Made by a program: the position numbers and the translations under genes. DNA of 64,000 nt. Origin: Campylorhamphus procurvoides. Lineage: Eukaryota; Chordata; Aves; Passeriformes; Dendrocolaptidae. Of this stretch, positions 27,501 through 38,005 are shown piece by piece. Under the pieces are notes generated by a model that made no database searches, was not told the DNA's origin, and saw only the letters and a program-made list of their open reading frames with translations. Positions within the stretch are counted from its first letter, which is position 1. The number at the start of each line of letters is the position of its first letter. The stretch is from positions 186,001-250,000 of the forward strand of contig WBMV01002652.1 in assembly GCA_013396655.1 (NCBI GenBank), read 5' to 3'.

Positions 27501-28499
27501 CCAAGATGGAGGTGAGAGAGGAACTGAAGGATAGAAGAGATGGGGATGCTATAGAGCCAGAGTTTAATAATTGTTAATTTCGTTTACATGAGCTAGTCAC
27601 AGCCCCTGCTGTGTTGTGTGAGGCATAGAAGCCGCATTTATAGATTAGGTGAATGTTACAATTAAAACTGCCAATGCAGACCATGGGGGAAAAGGAGAGG
27701 CCCAGAACTAAGCACACCAGACTTGCATGCTTGGTCAGTGCCAGCAGCTGAGAAGGGAAACCCAGGACTGGAGTTAAATATTAAGTTGAATTGGGATTTT
27801 GTGTTTTATTTGCTCTCATTTGTTCCTTCTCTTAATAGAATCAATAAAACAACCTTTACCTGTAATATTAAGCCCTAAATATTTGCTGCCACTGTAAATA
27901 TTACCCTTGAATTGATTGGGCACATTTAGAAAGTCAAGCCACATTCTTAATAGGGGAGAGGTGCATATTTTCAATGTTTATCATACTGTATTAGGTGTTT
28001 AATTAAAAAAAAAGTTCCCAGAGGATTAACCAGCTTCATGTTGATGGCAGAAACATATCTGTTAGCCATTTTTTGGCAGGTAAGTATAATGTGGAACTAG
28101 ATGGCTTGAGCTAAATATTTTATGAGAGCTCTAGTGGGAATGAAGAGAAATATAATCACTCTTTTGCTAAGGGGAAAAGAAATATTAGACAAGTACATAT
28201 ACACCTGTTTGCTTCTGCAGCTTTGCTAGCTTGGTAAATTAGGAAAGAATTAGTGTGGATATTAACCAGATTACTGGGCTGATCTCCACGATGGGGAGCG
28301 TGGGAATCAGCTGGTGGCTCACCCTGCTTGCACTCCTGCAAACACCTGGTCTCCTGTGCTCCTTGCAGAGCCGGCGGATCTGATTTCCATTGTCTGCTCT
28401 TATGTTAGATTAAGCCAGATCAGCAGGCTGGGATGTAGCCCTGCTTGTGAAGGGTAGAGCCTGACTGGAAAAGGAAATCATCTTCCTCTCCTTAGGCAA
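24591..28499. other. Non-coding DNA, no gene recognised
   Basis: Unique-looking DNA. A poly-T run occurs at about 26110-26123. Frames at 27082-27300 and 27180-27482 (minus) overlap in different frames and have no domain. Confidence 0.55.
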
Positions 28500-28834
28500 T
28501 GTGCTGCCTGTCCAGGTGGGATTTTCAGGAAGTGATTTTATCCAGTGTAGCCACCATGCACTGATCCGTTTGACATCCCTGGGTCTGAGCAAGCTTGTCA
28601 ATGTGTGTTGATCTTAACACTACATGTGGCAGCTGGCAAATGGTGTGAGAGGAGAGACAATTATTTGAGAGTCGGGCAGACATAGAGCAGGCTTGTTTCA
28701 GAGACAGTGCCAGCCCAGACCTCTTGCCACCATGCTGCTGCTGCATGAGGGCTTCCATGGTAGATCTTTTGGATAGGTTGGGTCACAGCTCATGCCACAT
28801 CCATTTGCTGATACTTTTGTCTCTCCAATAATGG
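28500..28834 (-). other. Possible 3' untranslated part of the adjacent LINE
   Basis: Directly downstream, in minus orientation, of the LINE-derived frame ending at 28835. It holds no recognisable domain. It may be the 3' tail of that element or host DNA; I see no terminal repeat or A-tail that fixes the boundary. Confidence 0.25.
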
Positions 28835-29500
28835 CTAGGCTTCACAAACGAAGATTAGGGTTCTACCCATGCTCACTGCAAGCGCACTGATGGCTAAAAA
28901 GGCCAATGTGAGATAGGCAAGTCCAATTACAGAAGGCACGGCGGAAAGTCTCCATAGGCGGTATTGGCAAAGCACAGTTCTTTCTGCATTGTCTTTTCTC
29001 CTTGAGACTAATTCTATATGTGTTCTCAAAGAAACCAGCAGCGTTATGGTTGGTGTGTCTCCATGTCCCTGATTAGAGGCCAAAGTGGACCACTGATGGT
29101 GGTCAATATGGCCAAGGCTGAGGGATTGTTTCAGGGAGTCCTTGTATCTCCTCTTCGGGGCTCCTCTCTTGTGGCAGCCGGTGGTGAGTTCCCCATAGAG
29201 CACAATCTTAGGGAGGCAGTGATCCCCCATCCTGGAGACGTGCCCTGCCCAGCACAGCTGTGTTCTCAGCAGCATGGCCTCGATGCTGGTGATCTCTGCC
29301 TGTTCAAGGACAGACACATTAGTCACGTAATCAGACCAGTGGATGTTTACGATTGTACGGAGGCAGCACTGATGGAAGTGTTTGAGGAGCCACAGGTAGT
29401 GGCAGCAGATGACCCATGATTCAGACCATGAGTCATGGGTCACTCCAAAAGTTGCAAATAAATATGTCTTACTGGATCAGACCATGAATCCTTTAAGACC
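28835..29500 (-). pseudogene. Fragment of a non-CR1 LINE endonuclease/reverse-transcriptase ORF (C-terminal region)
   Basis: The minus-strand frame (28835-29443, 202 codons) matches, from about residue 7 on, the region that follows the reverse-transcriptase domain in LINE proteins often auto-annotated as 'endonuclease-reverse transcriptase' or 'craniofacial development protein 2-like'. Seen: SESWV at 7-11, the FHQxCLRT-type segment at 23-30, CWAGHVSRM at 64-72 (usual form RWxGHVxRM), LPKIVLYGEL at 77-86, and GAPKRRYKDSL at 94-104. The last 40 residues correspond roughly to a C-terminal zinc-finger-like part, but the cysteines and histidines are lost. Upstream, to about 29500, a related stretch continues in another frame with stops, so the ORF is frameshifted; endonuclease and RT catalytic parts are absent. 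The methionine start is not biological. A 133-codon frame on the opposite strand (29018-29419) is its shadow. It is a dead retrotransposon piece; its clade cannot be settled by eye. Confidence 0.8.
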
Positions 29501-30759
29501 AGCAGCAATCCTCCACTGTGGCTAATGCCTGAGGTCTCAGAGGTGAGCAGAAGGACCTGTTCCAGCTAGGAACTTTTTGTATGTTACCAGTCAGCAAAAC
29601 CAAGAACTAAGTCTGATGACTCTCTTGGGAGCAGACTTTTGAGAGGCATTCATGAATGTGGCATTTACTTAATGTGGCTTATCTAGTCACTTAGTCCATG
29701 AAAATGTGGGACCTTAAGGCGAAAGAACTCAACTCTCTACTCTTTCGGGCTGAATTAACAAAATATATACATATTTTTAATTGTTAATATTTGCTACAGA
29801 CTGCAGTGTTAGCTGTCCCTGTGATCATCATGCTCCTCTGCAGTGGGATGTGTTTGCACGGGAACATGTGTTTCCTGGCCATGCAGCCATGGGAGCTACC
29901 AAATGCAGAACAAGGTGGCTGAAGTCACTCATGAGCACTGGCTGGGGAGTTTAGAAATAATGGAAATTATTAGCCCTGAAATAATGGGCTCAGCATTTTA
30001 TAGGCATTAGGCAGAATGAGCTGATATAAGGAGAAGGAGAAAACAGATGGGAGAAAGCATTTATGAAGCAGCTGCCTGTTAACCAATAATTTGGTACATT
30101 TCCTTCAGTTCTTTTCATTAAGCCACAATATGCGGATGCCTCATTTTCTGTAAGATACATTGAATGTTCAAAAGACTTGGATATAATTACACAAATGCTG
30201 AAAGAGCAGAGACATGCACTGTGTCAGGAATAGTTCTCTCTTTTTGTGCTGTGGAGCACAACAGCCCAATAGAGCACCCCTCTTCCACAGTCGTCTCTTT
30301 TCTCTGAGTTCTTCTTCACAATTTACAGGGTAATGAGAGGAACTGATAATTTGCAGTAAGAGTAATTTAAATCTGAGGTCTCCTTGGGGGGCGTTTGGTT
30401 TCAGGTCTCAGACCCATTGCTGGCAGCTCAGTGTGGTAACCCAGAATTCATCAGTGTATGGAACAAAACTTGCTTGATTGTCTGTGATCTCTATTCCAGG
30501 ATAGAATTTGAGCTTTCATTCTGACAATAGCCAGGTGTGTCACATTTTATTTGCACTAATCTGAGACCCCTTGCCCCTGCAGTTAAAGATATAGGGCTGA
30601 ATTTTTCTAAGAATTTAGAATAACAGTTCTTTTCCTGAATTTGATGCACTATTTGTTAATAATGATGTGTCCTAGTTACAGGGCCTGGGACTAGTTTATT
30701 ACTATGTGTGCATAACCAAAACTGTATATTCTATACCCTCTGTGTCATTTCTGATGAAC
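29501..30759. other. Non-coding DNA, no feature recognised
   Basis: AT-rich, unique-looking DNA. No open frame of interest and no repeat I recognise. Confidence 0.55.
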
Positions 30760-31461
30760 TGTTAATAATGGACCATTTGCAGCAGCTGCCCAGGGCACGC
30801 CTGATCCCTCAGGCTGCAAGCTGAGTGTTAAAGGATCCTGTGAGGCACAGGAATGTTTCTGTCTTCACACCAATGACTCAGCTATGATAACTCCCCCTCT
30901 GGGGAGGGCATTAGCACCTCGACACCCAGTCTGAGGGGTCATGTCTGCTAATGGGCTATAAGGGACTAGCACAATAGGCAACTGGAATGACCTAGACCAT
31001 CAAAGATTCCCAAAATATCCCATGACTCACAGAGTTGTCACCCATTGTGAAACTCCCTGCCCTGGGAGGTATTGGGCATTTCCACCTGAATGTGAGCATA
31101 TATATCTTGGGATATGGGGACTTGTGGTACCACTCAGGGGATCTGGAGGAGGACCAGAACCTCAAGAGGACTGCGATTTCCACTCTTAACCAGACTGCGA
31201 CCATCATCCTCACCAACAGGTTTTCTTTTCCTTTCAATTTGCATGCAGGGGGCCCTTGTGGTGCCCAACACAGGGGCCAATGAACACCATTCTGTTCATG
31301 ACCTGGGGTACTGGATTATATATCTGTTTTTTTGGGTTAAACCCAGTTTTTCTCTGTATCATTGTATTTATTGTAATCTTTTTAGTAAATTGTAACTCTG
31401 ACTAATAATCTCTCTTCAGCTGAGTTCATTTCTCCCATCATTTTACCTTTAAACCAGCACA
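30760..31461 (+). mobile_element. Solo LTR, songbird ERV type
   Basis: Seen: a 5' end reading TGTTAATAATGGACCATTTG and GCAGCAGCTGCCCAGGGC, and a 3' part with GGGTTAAACCCAGTTTTTCTC, TGTATCATTGTATTTATTG, a CTCTGACTAATAATCTCTC block and the end TTTAAACCAGCACA at 31461. These blocks, in this order, are those of a widespread songbird LTR. A GGGCTATAAGGGAC segment near 30953 could be the TATA region. The length (702 bases) suits an LTR, and no gag, pol or env sequence adjoins. The flanking 5-mers do not match, so either a boundary is slightly off or the duplication has decayed. Overlapping frames at 30992-31395 are by-products. Confidence 0.68.
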
Positions 31462-32561
31462 CAATGTAATTATGATATTATATTAATGGTTCAAACATCT
31501 CCTCTTGCCTGCCTACTTCAGTGTCCTCACCAAAATACAAGCTGACTTTGCCAGGAATACATTCCGTGGGATTAGCAGGGAGAGCCCATGTCGTATGAAG
31601 CACATCTGTCCTGGAGGAGGCAGGTGAGCCCAGCATGGCTATGCTTGCCTGGCCCAGGAGCAGGGTGGGAGATGCTGTAAAGTTCTAGTTCTCATTCCTG
31701 CTCCTCTAAATCCACCTGCAGAGTATTTGACTTGCACTGGTCTCAAGCACTAGACACGAACAGCATTCCCAGTGATTGTGATTAATACAAGCAGTTTTCT
31801 TAGTCACCATGCATGCAGAGAGATCAGATGCTGGATGGGAAGAGGTGCTTTGAGTACACTGTTAAATGGGCTGGGAATTCTAGTGGATTCCAGGCAGAAA
31901 GGAGTTTTATCTGATGACATAATACACCATCTTCCATATGCTGTGATGGTGAGCAAGCCCCTGTTAATGTCTGCATGGACATTTGTTCCCATGGAGCAAA
32001 TTATGCCATCAGTTACCAGGTTGGCCTGCTGGAACCTTGCATGGTTTTCAACCTCAGGTGAAAATGTGATAGATGGATTTTAATTTGCCAAAATCAAACA
32101 ACTCAAGTATTGTTTTATTTTTATTTTTGTATTTTGCTGAATGTAGGAATTATATTTGATAGAAACTTTAGAATAGTTTTTAACTGTTAAGCTTTAAATT
32201 GCACCCAGTCTGTGGCTGTGAGGAACTGATAATGATCCTTTCCTTTGAGATGTAAGTAGCTGACGCCTCTTCTATCAGAAAAACTGGTATTCCCGGTTCT
32301 TTATCTTTTCCTGCAGTCGGTGTGGAGACAGAACCATCACTCCTCATTAATATGTAGGAACTGGCCTTTTTGTCTCCTTGAGAATAGAAACTGGTTTTTC
32401 CAGGCCAAAGTCCACCCTTCTTTTATCTTCCAAACCGAGGATGGACATTGATTCTCAATCCCCAATTCCTGACGAATGCCAGGGCAAAGTTATTAAGTTA
32501 AAAAGTTTTCTTTCTTTAAGAAAAAGAAAGAAAGAAAAAGCAGCACCAAAGCCAAACCTCC
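31462..32561. other. Non-coding DNA up to the sequence gap
   Basis: Holds the first copy of a 65-base duplicated segment (listed separately). It ends in a purine-rich, partly self-complementary stretch (CTTTCTTTAAGAAAAAGAAAG within 32505-32540), which may have helped break the assembly at the gap. Confidence 0.55.
31814..31878 (+). repeat. 65-base duplicated segment, copy A
   Basis: Seen: the segment from TGCAGAGAGATCAGATGCTG to GGGCTGGGAAT recurs at 33964-34027 with three substitutions and one single-base indel. Both copies are in the same orientation, 2,150 bases apart, and they flank the gap and the CpG-rich LTR. Sequence outside the 65 bases does not match. I do not recognise a repeat family. 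Confidence 0.85.
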
Positions 32562-32813
32562 NNNNNNNNNNNNNNNNNNNNNNNNNNNNNNNNNNNNNNN
32601 NNNNNNNNNNNNNNNNNNNNNNNNNNNNNNNNNNNNNNNNNNNNNNNNNNNNNNNNNNNNNNNNNNNNNNNNNNNNNNNNNNNNNNNNNNNNNNNNNNNN
32701 NNNNNNNNNNNNNNNNNNNNNNNNNNNNNNNNNNNNNNNNNNNNNNNNNNNNNNNNNNNNNNNNNNNNNNNNNNNNNNNNNNNNNNNNNNNNNNNNNNNN
32801 NNNNNNNNNNNNN
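32562..32813. other. Assembly gap (252 N)
   Basis: A run of N with no sequence information. It immediately precedes retroviral LTR sequence, so it probably hides the LTR start or internal retroviral sequence. The predicted frames that cross it are meaningless. Confidence 0.99.
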
Positions 32814-33325
32814 CCAACACCAGATGAGACCTCCATAATCACTCCAAAAGCGAGAAAACCCCGAGATCATGATGCCCCCCTCCTTAATTAATTCAGTCGG
32901 ACCTAGCTGAGAACTTAACTATAATTTCGCAAGGAGGATGATGCAATAGCTGGACGCTACGGAGCATGCTCAGATGGGCGTGGCTTACACAGCCAGAACT
33001 GGATAAAAGGAGCGCCTTGGCCCTCAGCCAGTGTGAGTGTGTATCGGGTCAGGTCACCTCGTCCAGCCTCAGGGCTGTCACCTCAGGGCAAGTGTGTGTC
33101 AGCGGGGACTGGCCACACATCGCCCAGCCCTAGGGCTGTTGCCTATTGGGCTTACCCTCCAAAAGAGCTGGCGTTGGAGCTGAGAATCACAGAGCTAAAA
33201 TCACCCTAATAAAGATCACTAATTTTTTTATTTTCCATTTACTTTAATAAATGAAATTACTAATTGTTTTATATCAATAAATAAAATTAATTGCTGAAAT
33301 CACTCATCGCTTCACGCCTATTACA
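32814..33325 (+). mobile_element. CpG-rich, apparently young retroviral LTR, 5' end lost in gap
   Basis: Seen: a GGGCGTGGC Sp1-like motif (about 32976-32984), TATA-like GATAAAAGG at 33002-33010, AATAAA at 33208-33213 with further AATAAA at 33246, 33276 and 33280, and a CA end at 33325. This is the usual U3-R-U5 order. After the TATA-like site lie two imperfect units of about 60 bases (33031-33089 and 33090-33151), each containing a CCCAGCC(T/C)-AGGGCTGT-like core. About 15 CpGs survive in roughly 500 bases, far more than in neighbouring DNA, which suggests recent insertion. No primer-binding-site-like TGG follows the end, so this is a 3' LTR or a solo LTR. Class is uncertain; compact U3 and TATA placement fit an ERVK- or alpharetrovirus-like LTR. 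Confidence 0.6.
33002..33010 (+). promoter_or_regulatory. TATA-like box of the LTR
   Basis: GATAAAAGG lies about 25 bases downstream of a GGGCGTGGC motif and about 200 bases upstream of the first AATAAA, as expected for the promoter of an LTR. Activity is not shown. Confidence 0.5.
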
Positions 33326-36300
33326 AAAAGAAACCCAAATCTTTACAGGCAGAGCCAGTGCTGCCTGAGGCAGCGGCCTGCTAGTTCCCCTGAGAGTAAT
33401 TGGAAAGGAAATCTTGAATTTTTTTAAACTGTGTCCATTTGCCCTTCCAGCAAAATTTCCAGAGTTTCATTCCTTCTGTGGTTTTGAATTTTGGTATCAA
33501 GGGGAGAAATACTGGACTGCTGGCAGCTGTTGGAACTTTGGTAAGAAAAGCGCAGCCTTGTGGAACTGGGACAGCTTCTACCATTTAAGTGGTACATGAA
33601 GGAACTCTTTAACCTGCTAGCACAGTGAACTCAAGATGGAGTTCAATTTTTATTTTTGAAAGCTTTAAAAATACTGATGTCAGAAAATAGTAAGTTTCTT
33701 GTGAGCTTCAAATGGAGTTATATGCAGATGTGGAAGCATAGGGGTGTGCAGTTTTCACTCTCTGAGGGAGTCTGAGACACTCAAGATGTGACAGACAAGT
33801 CCCATGTTTGTGTTACATGCAGAGAAACAAGAATGCCTCCAGCTCCTGGGAAAGCTTCCTCTCCAATGGGCAGCACAGTGGCTTTTACCATGTGTGTTAT
33901 CTTTGCTCCCCAAACACTCTGTTGGCTCACTGTGCCTTCCTCTCCTGAGCTGGAAGCTGGACCTGCAGAGAGATCAGGTGCTGGATGGAAGAGGTGCTTT
34001 GAGTACATTGTTAAACGGGCTGGGAATGTAGCCTTGGAGCAGGCAGCATTCTGGCTTGGGAGCTGTGGGAGGTGTGTGTGTGCAAAAGGCTCTGGCTTCT
34101 GAGGAAAGCAATTACCACCGATCAGGATAAAGCTGTGTGCTTTGAGCTTAGCTTTTCATGCCAGTATTGTTATTTGCCGAATCCATTAACTCTGCAGTGC
34201 AGCTCAGGGTGCTTTAAAATTTAAATGGAATTCACTGAAACACAAAACTTAAGTACAGATGAGTGTTATTTACTTCCAGTTCTCCCTATAATTCTTGTTC
34301 TGGAGCTAAATTAGCAGCAGTAATCTTTCTCACCTTCTTTGGATGATGGTGTTCTATGTTGAAACTTAGCTTGGTGGTATGTCTGCATTGTCCTGAAGAA
34401 AGGCAGGATCCCCCTGCACACGGGGCAGGGCCAGCACTGAGAAGGAGCCACTGGTCAGGTGGGAGCTCCACTGAGAAGAGGTGGGATTGCAATTTGTGTA
34501 CGGGCCACACCAGCATGTGGCAGGTCAAAGAGGTTCCTGGGCTGTGTCTGCAGGGGCTGGTATGAACACAGCTTTGCTTTTGACCACAAAATTGTACCAC
34601 GTTTCTCACACAGAATCTAAATGGTTTCGGATGATGGAGCTCTTCTTTCCATGGAGGCACTTACAGAAAGGTTCTCCTTCTACTGCTACTCCAGTAGTAG
34701 TACTGTTCTCATGGCATATGCAGGAGTTTAACTGTCCTCCAGGCTGTTCTCTTGTTTTCCCTGCCAGCAGATTAAGTTGGCTGGATTGAGCCTGGAACAT
34801 GCAGAAGTTATGTTACAGGAGTGATGGGGTGGCATGGGGTATCTCCTGGAAGGTTTGTTTCTAGAGGAAGTCAGGCCCATTTCCCTTTCTTCCTGGTCCT
34901 TTGCAATAGCTGAAGATTGCAGAAATGGATTTTTCTAAGGTGAGAACGAACAGCCAAAGACTAGGTAGCCTTGGTAGTCCAATTTTCCCCATCCCACCTG
35001 TCATGCTGCAGTGAAATGCAATAGCTGAACAGCACAACTTGGGCACTGGTGGGACTGGTGATGGAGGAAACCTATGCTGGCTTAATATGAAAATAGTGTA
35101 AAAATCAATTCTTCCCCTTTTTCAGTGATATCATCCATACATTTAATGGAGCTCAGGTAGAGTGCAGAGTCATGTCTACCATTGGCAGCCTGGTCTTTCC
35201 AAGTGCATTTAAAGATGTCTCAGCCAGCGACCTGGTGCCCACATAGTGAGGGACTTTTCCATTCCCTTCTGCATACTGTGCTTTGGGCTCATGTTACTAG
35301 AAAATTACTGATTGTGCAGAAAATGGAACAATGGATGCATAACTGAATTAACAGGGATAGCACAGTGTGCAATCAATAATTTTCCTTCCCATTTCTAGAG
35401 ACAGAAATTAGCAAAAGTCAACAAGGGATAAGATATTGTAGCTACAAAAGCAGTGCTGGACTTAACCAAGACACCTTAAATGTTTTCTGCTCTGATTGCA
35501 AGTGTAATATGTTTACTTCTTAATGCTTTCATCAGTTACCTTTACTGTATGCATTGGACAGGATACTTACAATTTGTTTCAATCACCATATTTTGTAAGG
35601 TTAGACAAGAAAAACTCACAAGTGATGTTTGAGGAGACTATAAAGTTTAAGCAATTTAAGGTCAAACTTTTAATGGCTCTAATTTCTGGTGACAGGCCTC
35701 AGGCATTGTTGGCTTCAGCAGAAACTAAGTGCTTCCTGCACTGAAGTTTGAGTGCCCATAGTGCTAGAATTGCTCTTTAATCATTAATTAAAATGTTCTA
35801 TTTAGATAGTGAAATCATAATAGATATTCTGCAGTTGGTATAATTAATTATCAGATTTATCTAAGTGAAATTGTGGCTTCATGAGGGTAAAAAGAATTAT
35901 TACTAGCTGTGTATTACATCTCTACATGACAGCCTTATTGCCTACATACAGAAAATTATTATCAAATCCAGTTACAATATGTTAGTTAAATGCCTGAAAT
36001 ATTAATGCCCACCACTGCATTTTGATAATCAAAGATATATTGTTTTTAGAAACTAAAGAAGACACATGCAGTCAGTACTGGGACTTCTTTGTATCTTTAT
36101 CTTGTAAGAACATATGTGCTAATGTTAGGCAAACTAGCTTTCTTTTAACTTTATAAGTTTTTAGATCCTTTTTTACTCTATCAAGCTATGTTTGTCCTGA
36201 ATTAATTGTCTTGATGTGTGCCTAAATAGATAAACAAAGGAAAAATGACAGTTTTCCTTTCTTAAAAGGGCTGGGCTTCTTTTTTTGTGTTTTTAACAGG

Positions 36301-37515
36301 ACTTACTAATGCCATTCAAAGGCATTTATTCTAAAGGATGATAAATTTCCAATAGCCAACAGTCATTCAGCAGGCAGAGTTGTCTATAATGAGAATCATC
36401 ACAAATACAATAGCCAAAACCAAAGCATTTCTGTAGTGTCACTTTATTGCTATGGAATAAAATACAGAATGGTGGTCTGTATGTGAGACATCAGCATAGC
36501 CATTCTAGAAGACAGTTTGGGAAAGCTGGATTTGAGAGCAAACCTCTTTCTGTCCAAAGAAGTAAGAGTGATAAAGAGCATTAAGAAAATTAGTGTGATG
36601 ACAATTAAGCTGACTAAGGGAAAAAGAAACTATTATCAGAAGCATCTCTGAGTTTTACTGAATTTATCAGGTCTGGCAAACGCCCATTTGCTGACTGGTT
36701 TAGCTGATCAGGAAGGCATTTGGAGGAGGGACACAGTACACTCCTGCCCCAAACAGCTCCATACTTGGTTTAGAGGGCCCATGCACCGACCATGGGACTT
36801 GCAGGCAACATCAGGACAAGGAGCCTGTGTAGTCTCCTTTTTAATACTTTTCTCCACTATGATTTCAGAGAAGGGAGCATGAATTATTGCACAAACCATA
36901 GAAAGACATCCTGCATGCAGGGAGATCTTTAGCTCCCACTGTATTAGCTATATCTGTGCTACCCAGAGCACAGATTTGAAATGTAATGTGGGAATTTTAA
37001 TAGAAAGCCAACTAAGAGCAAGCAAGTAGCAGTCACAGTATCAAGGGCTTACATGCCACATTGGCCCTAATCTGTAAAAAAAATGAATCCCCAATAGCTT
37101 GGTTGACACAAAGGTCCTTCTCCTCTTACTTCAGCTGCAGTAGCTCTTAGAGCTGAGCACAATATCATCCTGCAGAGTTTATTTTTCCTCTAAACTGTGA
37201 ATACTGAAAACAGAAAATGTACCTTCAGGATGATATTCTGAAGTCTATGCAGAATGCACCTGTACCTCCTCCTCTCTTCCTTCCTGCTTCTGCCTGGGGG
37301 GAATGCCTGTCCTCTGCCAGCTCCTCATGGGAACAACCCTTGTCCAGAGCTGGCCAAGGGCTTGAAGGTTCAGTGCATGGCCCTGTCCTTTCATCTTCCA
37401 TGGATGGAGGAGTGACACATTAACATCCTTGAGCCTGACAACCAGGACCAATTTATTCTGCTGCTCACATTAAAAAAAGCCAGGACAGCAGCCAGATCTT
37501 AAGTCTGCAAGAGTG
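33326..37515. other. Non-coding DNA, partly enhancer-like
   Basis: No gene. The part at 35740-36400 is very AT-rich, unique and dense in TAATTA and ATTAAT homeodomain cores (for example GGTATAATTAATTATCAG near 35837), so it could be a conserved non-coding cluster. This is composition-based inference. Frames such as 34286-34660 minus (124 codons) have overlapping frames on the other strand and no domain. Confidence 0.45.
33964..34027 (+). repeat. 65-base duplicated segment, copy B
   Basis: Partner of the segment at 31814-31878, with three substitutions and one missing G. The match starts and stops sharply on both sides. Confidence 0.85.
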
Positions 37516-37968
37516 TGTTAGAAAAATCTCTTTTATTAAATTTAGAAAAAAATGGCAAAAGTCTGCAAAACAAAAGGAATATAACGAAAAAGCAAATTTG
37601 GTTACAACATGTGTTGGGTGTCCAGGTCACACAGGATCCCTAGGAGAACACACTCCGATTCAAAAACCACGCTTTTAAACCTTCTTAAGGTCCAACCCCA
37701 TTTTAAAAAGGGGGGGTGGGGGGTGGGGGGGCATTTCTTCTTTTCAGATTGGTTCTTCTGTGCCCCCCGTCATGCCAGGGGTGGAGTTTCAGGCAATATG
37801 TCAGCTTCCATCTGACCGCATGGTCAGTCGTGTGACATGAGGCTGTGTCAGCTATATTCTTAATTAATATGTAATTGCCCTTTTCCCAAACGCTTAATCC
37901 CCAGGATACATTCCAAAACTGGACTGGATGCCTTACAACTTCTGTGAAATGCCTATAGGTTAGTAACA
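37516..37968 (-). mobile_element. Probable solo LTR in minus orientation
   Basis: Read on the minus strand the block starts TGTTACTAACC and ends TTTTTCTAACA, giving a 5-base inverted terminal repeat TGTTA/TAACA. In between, in LTR order, are an AACCAATCTG CCAAT motif (near 37750), a GGTTTAAAAGCG TATA-like site (near 37675) and AATAAA (TTTATT on plus at 37532-37537). The AATAAA lies only about 16 bases from the proposed end, which is too close for a normal U5, so the true 3' end may lie further left (about 37455-37515). Flanks show no matching duplication. Family not recognised. Confidence 0.45.
37710..37731 (+). repeat. G-run cluster with G-quadruplex potential
   Basis: Three runs of 7, 6 and 7 G separated by single T bases, inside the probable minus-strand LTR. 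Four G-tracts of three can be drawn within them, so a quadruplex is possible on the plus strand. Confidence 0.7.
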
Positions 37969-38005
37969 ATCAAAAAAAAAAAAAAACAACCCTTAGGTTA
38001 GTAAC
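37956..38005 (+). repeat. 12-base direct repeats flanking a short A-run
   Basis: TAGGTTAGTAAC occurs at 37956-37967 and again at 37994-38005. Between them is AATC, a run of 15 A and CAACCCT. The layout resembles a target-site duplication around a tiny A-tailed insertion; replication slippage is the alternative. Confidence 0.75.

Noticed and set aside
29018..29419. 133-codon plus-strand frame opposite the LINE ORF
   Set aside because: It is the antisense shadow of the LINE-derived coding sequence; similar shadows are often mis-annotated as proteins.
32378..32870. Frames spanning the N run on both strands
   Set aside because: Made of unknown residues from the 252-base gap.
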